NCBI GenBank assembly: GCA_010094025.1
Contig: ML991831.1
Span: 62,001-126,000 of the forward strand
Length of the DNA: 64,000 nucleotides
Direction of reading: 5' to 3'
From: Viridothelium virens
Lineage: Eukaryota > Ascomycota > Dothideomycetes > Trypetheliales > Trypetheliaceae
Positions 59,519 through 64,000 of this stretch are shown here, in pieces. The notes beneath the pieces are model-generated. The model ran no database searches, was not told where the DNA came from, and saw nothing but the letters and a program-made list of their open reading frames with translations. The position numbers were made by a program, and so were the translations under genes. Position 1 is the stretch's first letter; each line of letters opens with the position of its first letter.

Positions 59519-62354
59519 CTAGGCTACTCCCCTCACCTTTAGCCGCGGTTTAAGTCGAAGCAGTTGGTACATTGGCAGTCGCAACCACCAAGATCGATGG
59601 TTAATCTCGAGAGCCTTCAAAATATCCATTTGTTCGGAGGAAAAGACATCGCTGAATGGCACCTTCATCTTCTTGGGAGCGTCGACTTTGCGAAGATCAT
59701 AATTTTCTTCATATGCCGACAACAAACCTCCGTGCTCAACAAGAATCCTCGCGATAGGGAATAATGAGTCTCCAGCACGTAGCGTAGAGCAACTATCAGC
59801 AAATTGACCGAGGATTGTGCGTGTGAATTGTTTGCGTTCCTTGAAGGTGGAAATGTCATGCTCAATGATTCCATTTGGGTCTGCTCCGACTGAGGGCAAG
59901 TATCGCACAAGCTCTTCATCGATGCCACTACTTCGATTGCTGTAGGATATATACCCACCTGTATCAAGCCTCCAGGAACACGGGAATAGTGCAAAAGAGA
60001 TGAGCAAAGATCGTAAAAGAGGTTGCTTAAGGAGTCGTCTTACTTCATCGTCCTTGCTTTTGACGTACTGAGTAAGTCTATATCCTATTGCTACCGCAAG
60101 GAAGTTGAGATGAGTGCAGGTCTTCATAAAGCCGGCGCCGTGTAACCGCGGAGTAAGAATTGCCCTAGCGGGAACGGACCCACTTTCCGCGTAGATGTAA
60201 GTGCTATCCATGCTTCGCCGGATAGCATCGATGAGCTTGAATTGTGCTATATTATCTTCACTAGATTCTATTCTATTGGCGTGATAGAGAGCGCAGTCAA
60301 GGATATTAAGGTAGAATATCTCAGCATACTTAAGTATCTGGAAGCTAGGTTGTAGCTGTGCGGTCATCGCTCAGCAGAGAGATAAATGCTCGTTGAAACC
60401 GGGTGGAGCCATTTGACGGAGCTTGCTGTGATAGTTTTTTCCCAAGAAATCTCTCACAGTTCGGTGTAGAAAGTCGACAAGAGTGGGTGTGATTTGGCAG
60501 CCTGGCTCGCGCGGGGATTTCCCTGTGAGAAGATCGCGGCAGCGAGTTTTGAGTTTTATCCTGCACGTACGATTTATCTGCCCGATTTCCTCCTGGGAAA
60601 TTGTTATGTTTACTTTGTTTAACGCATAATCTGGGTTTGCTCTTTCCAATTCTAGTAAGTAAAGTGTGAAGACGGGTATCCTAACATCCTCGACTGCTGT
60701 GGCCATCAAGAATATTTGAGCAGCCTCCTCCCGGTAGAAGGGGTCAATTTGATCGATGATCCTTTCGAAATATAGCTCGAGAGTTGGCGGAATGTGATCG
60801 AGTCGCTTCTCGAGGGTCGTGTAGTCCTCCTCTCCGGAGACGTCCCGAAGGAGGTCCCTCACGACCAGGGAAACCCACAGCGCCACCCCTTTTGCGCGTA
60901 ACGCTAGCTCAGGGACTAGAAGCTCGCAACGAGCATCATTAGCCACGAGTCGCTTAAATTCCACATTTTCCGCAAGCATGTTTCGGATGTAGTGCTTCAT
61001 ATCATCTATTGTGAAGTCTTGGACAACCAGCATCCGCTCGGAATCGGTCAAAGCGTTTTCAAACGCATTCCAGGGTCTACTAGACACGCAGAGCTTGAAG
61101 TTGGAAAGCTTGGACAGACCTTGAAGAAGGTTGATAATATCTTCTTCTCGCCCTTCATACTCATCAAGGGCATCGATAAAGAAGCAAGAACAGGAGGCCG
61201 ATGACGCTGAGGACTCTGCCAGTCGTTTGAAAGCCAGAATAAGCTCGACATAGTCCCATGGTGATTTGGACACACGGTAGTGACTAAATCTGGATCCGCG
61301 TGGAGAATTTGACACAGTATGGTCTGTAGAAGGCCGCGTTGGGATTTTTGCCTTTTCTCTCCGGAGAGCCAAAAGAAGTGACTGGCCATGTAGATTCTGC
61401 GGCCTTGTGACCATGACTTTAGCAATGTTGTAGTCAATTGGTGTTTGGATAGAAACCTCATCAATGTTGACTTTCCGCTGCCAGCCTAGATCGGAATGAG
61501 CACGCAGCAAGAGTCGGTCTACAAATACCCTAGGACTCACCAGCCCATTGACCCAATAAATACCACTCCCATTTCGGAGCCATTCGGAAAGGTTTGTCTT
61601 GCGAGAATCGAAAAGCCATTGAAGCGTTTCGTGGTAAGCTTCACCAATTCCGTCATAGCGATCTTTCAGCATAGGAAACCAGAGACTCGCTATTATCCGT
61701 TCGTTTTTCTCGGCTTGTCTTGCCACAGTTATCGTTGTATTGATGTGAGTAGCAAGCTTGGAGAGGGATTGATCTCGTTCTGAAGACTGACTCTGAGTTT
61801 CGCAGCTTAATTTCGTGAGGTCCACGAGGAGCTGATTGAGCTTGTTGTGAGTCGAAGTTCTGATGTTTATATTTTGCTCTTGTAGTCCTCGGATACTTGA
61901 TGACAATCTAGATATCTGGCTCGTGGCTACAATTGCCGCGATTCGTTGTTGAACATAGTTTTGAATACTGAGAAGACGCTGTTTAGACAATTGAATGTCC
62001 TTGCTGTTCCAAGCAGCTCGCACCGATACTTCTGCACTTCTCAATATTCTAAGTCTAGAGTTCTTAGGGACGGAGAGCTTTCCAGTCTTGTTCTTAAAGT
62101 TTGAGAGCCAAGTCTTCACAGGTCTTCGCGAGGGTCTTGAGTTCCTTTCCATCGTTCGACAACACTGCCGAGTCAATACCTAGCTTAGAGTTTGAAGCCT
62201 TGATGTCTTCGATGAGCACCTTGAGTTCTTCCAGTTCCGAGCTGATGCTATCCGATGTATAAGCTTTTGCTACACCAGCAATTATTCGATACCCAACATC
62301 GACAAACTGCACAATAGTCGCCGCAAGGCTCAGCGCTGATAGAGGATCAGGCAT
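59519..62354 (-). pseudogene. Broken NACHT-type NTPase gene (fungal NLR-like)
   Basis: Host-type gene of the fungal NACHT NTPase family. It starts at ATG 62354 with a helical N-terminal domain (MPDPLSALSLAATIVQFVDV), then a helical region, GIYWVNG, and a P-loop GSGKST brought into place by a 55-nt intron (61540-61486). Walker B-like CFFIDALDEYEG and sensor-like LCVSSRPWNAF follow, then a winged-helix-type region with DFLHRTVRDFL and a C-terminal helical domain to 59519. The reading frame changes near 62100 and again near 61265, and an in-frame TGA lies at 60373-60371 within sequence that otherwise continues in the same frame on both sides. Three independent breaks indicate a pseudogene, although extra introns or sequence errors could explain one or two. 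No repeat domain (ankyrin, WD40, TPR) follows. Confidence 0.75.
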
Positions 62355-64000
62355 AGAGAATGCTTGCAGAGAGCTATCGTCTCTTTTGACATACGTTGGG
62401 ATGCCTATATAAAGTACAACGTTAAAAGAGTTCGATACCCAGGGGCGTATAGATGAGAGATGAGTAGACCCCTACAATCTACGATTTCAGAGGATTTTTT
62501 GATTGAACGAGTATGTGAGAAGAAATGCTTGCCCCAGAGAATCTGTTAGAGTGAGCACAGGAGAACAGAACGTTTCGGTCTTGTCAGGCTGCGGACAACG
62601 TCACGCGTGGTGGAGCCTACACGCCGATCAGGAGGCTGTAATACGTGGCGGTGCTTCAAATTTGTCCCATCTACTTACTTTTCTCGAGCTCTAGCTGCTG
62701 CAGCCGCGTTGATCAATACCAAGTTCCTAAAAACCTCTTGATGACAAGTTTTTCATAACGGGCTATAAGCTATATGATAATATCTGATCAAGAAATTATC
62801 CTTCCGCTGCAAGCGTCAGGTTATATTCGCAAGGCGAATTCGCGAACTTAGCTGATGTATCGATATCAAGAAACGATATGTACGACTCGTTCTTCCTCTA
62901 CCACCTTTAAACCTTGACAAATTGCTATCAACAGAGATGCTGCAGATCGCTGGTATTGCTCGAGAACGCCGATCTAGGCATGGATCCTTGTGCTGTAGCG
63001 GGTTATTAAAAAGGAATTGTAGGTACCCTGGGTGGGGTACCTAGAGTAAGCGTGCTAAGGTACAACAGGTACCTTACTGTTGAGGGAGGCACTGCAAAAA
63101 AGTGCACCTGACTACTTTCGTCACCCCTTTGAACCCTCACTTCCGCACCTAGATAGCTTCTTGAGATTAGACGATATAGACATTTGTGCAAGATATCTCC
63201 TCATTCAGTGAGCCCGATATATAGGCAAGCTTAGAGACCTGAAGATAGGCTACTGATGTTGAGAGTCGAATCATGGAAAGGGGGAGACCCCATCCTGAAA
63301 AATTGGGCTCCCATGCTCAGGCTTGCCTGTGACTTCCACGGTGTGCTTCGCCTTGCTTATCTAGAGCTGAAATAAACCTCGTAGAGTAGACTCTTTGCTC
63401 AGCTCTTGGGAAATCAGCCTCTCCACCGAAGCTCAAGCTTTGTAAGACCCTTGAGCTAAACACCACTGAGCTAGCCCAGGCGCTGTCATCAGCGACGAGG
63501 ATGAAACCCTGATTAGACATTCCAGTCAAGACTCAAGTTTGGACTACGTTCAGATGATACCATGAGGGACTAACTAAGGCGCCCACGGCTAGCTCAGGGC
63601 TACTAGTACCTGGCTCATAGCTTCACAGCCACAGCTCAAGATCTTTTGGGACTAACCCACCCGCCCGGACTTTACCAAGCCTTCCATGTCAAAGGCTACG
63701 CATAGTCATCATCAAGACTAGGCTTTTACTAACGCGTGTAAGGGGCTTAATGCTGCCGAGTTCGTAGCCAGGGCTCGTCCTAGTGGGTTGAGCTACTTGC
63801 TGAATTGAGAAATGAATAGCATGCATCTGAGATGCTCGAAGCCAAAACCCAGAGATGGATTATATACATTACATTTTACTAATGAAGGGACCCATTACTC
63901 AGATGTAGCTCGTAAGCGTTCCCTCGGTTCTTGGCACAAAGCCAGAAGTTCGCGACTAAAGTATTCCAATTTTGACCCAAGCGAAGCGGCCATGAGAACT
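62355..64000. other. Right-end region, nothing recognised
   Basis: No gene could be supported. An imperfect 20-bp palindrome (arms GGTACCC and GGGTACC) lies at 63022-63041, and a GTACCTTACTG word at 63070-63080 resembles the end of the MITE family but lacks a partner arm. Frames around 63317-63529 look neither conserved nor codon-biased. Confidence 0.4.

Noticed and set aside
61486-61540. Missing P-loop in the NACHT gene as a sign of loss of function
   Set aside because: The continuous frame lacks a P-loop only because it reads through a 55-nt intron with good splice sites; the spliced form has GSGKST.
63070-63080. Possible third MITE end
   Set aside because: Only an 11-bp match to the terminal sequence and no opposite arm at the expected distance.
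63317-63529. 70-codon minus-strand frame near the right edge
   Set aside because: Considered as a transposon protein fragment, but no family motif could be recognised.

Overview
The window reads as nuclear DNA of a filamentous ascomycete (Pezizomycotina). The coding genes have short introns (about 45-110 nt) with GT..CTAAC/CTGAT..AG signals. Three chitin synthase classes typical of moulds (V, VI and VII) are present, as are fungal NACHT-type and Fungal_N-type proteins. The exact class or genus cannot be settled from the sequence alone.

Left part (1-29.5 kb) is dense and dominated by cell-wall and housekeeping genes. A class V chitin synthase with a P-loop myosin motor (minus strand, running off the left edge) and a class VII chitin synthase (plus strand) start head to head from a shared 1.7 kb promoter region. 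They are followed by a 1386-residue Fungal_N-type disordered protein (minus), the nonsense-mediated decay factor UPF2/NMD2 (minus, seven exons), a third chitin synthase of class VI (minus) and glycogen phosphorylase (plus). Three glycan synthases and a glycogen-degrading enzyme therefore sit within 30 kb.

Middle (29.5-45 kb) is gene-poor. It holds one small Lys/Arg-rich protein, an MFS sugar/polyol-type transporter, mitochondrial ribosomal protein mL44 and a small three-exon single-membrane-span protein. Two copies of one 181-bp inverted-repeat element flanked by TA (a Tc1/mariner-type MITE) lie 10.7 kb apart here.

Right part (45.7-62.4 kb) has a small secreted cysteine-free protein, a 430-residue protein with a 63-bp tandem repeat, a TatD-family metal-dependent hydrolase, a 1050-residue nuclear-looking protein, a short membrane protein, a three-exon Cys-rich type I membrane protein and a broken NACHT NTPase gene. 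The last 1.6 kb holds nothing recognised.

Exon boundaries were worked out by hand from splice signals, reading-frame continuity and remembered family sequence. No homology search was run.
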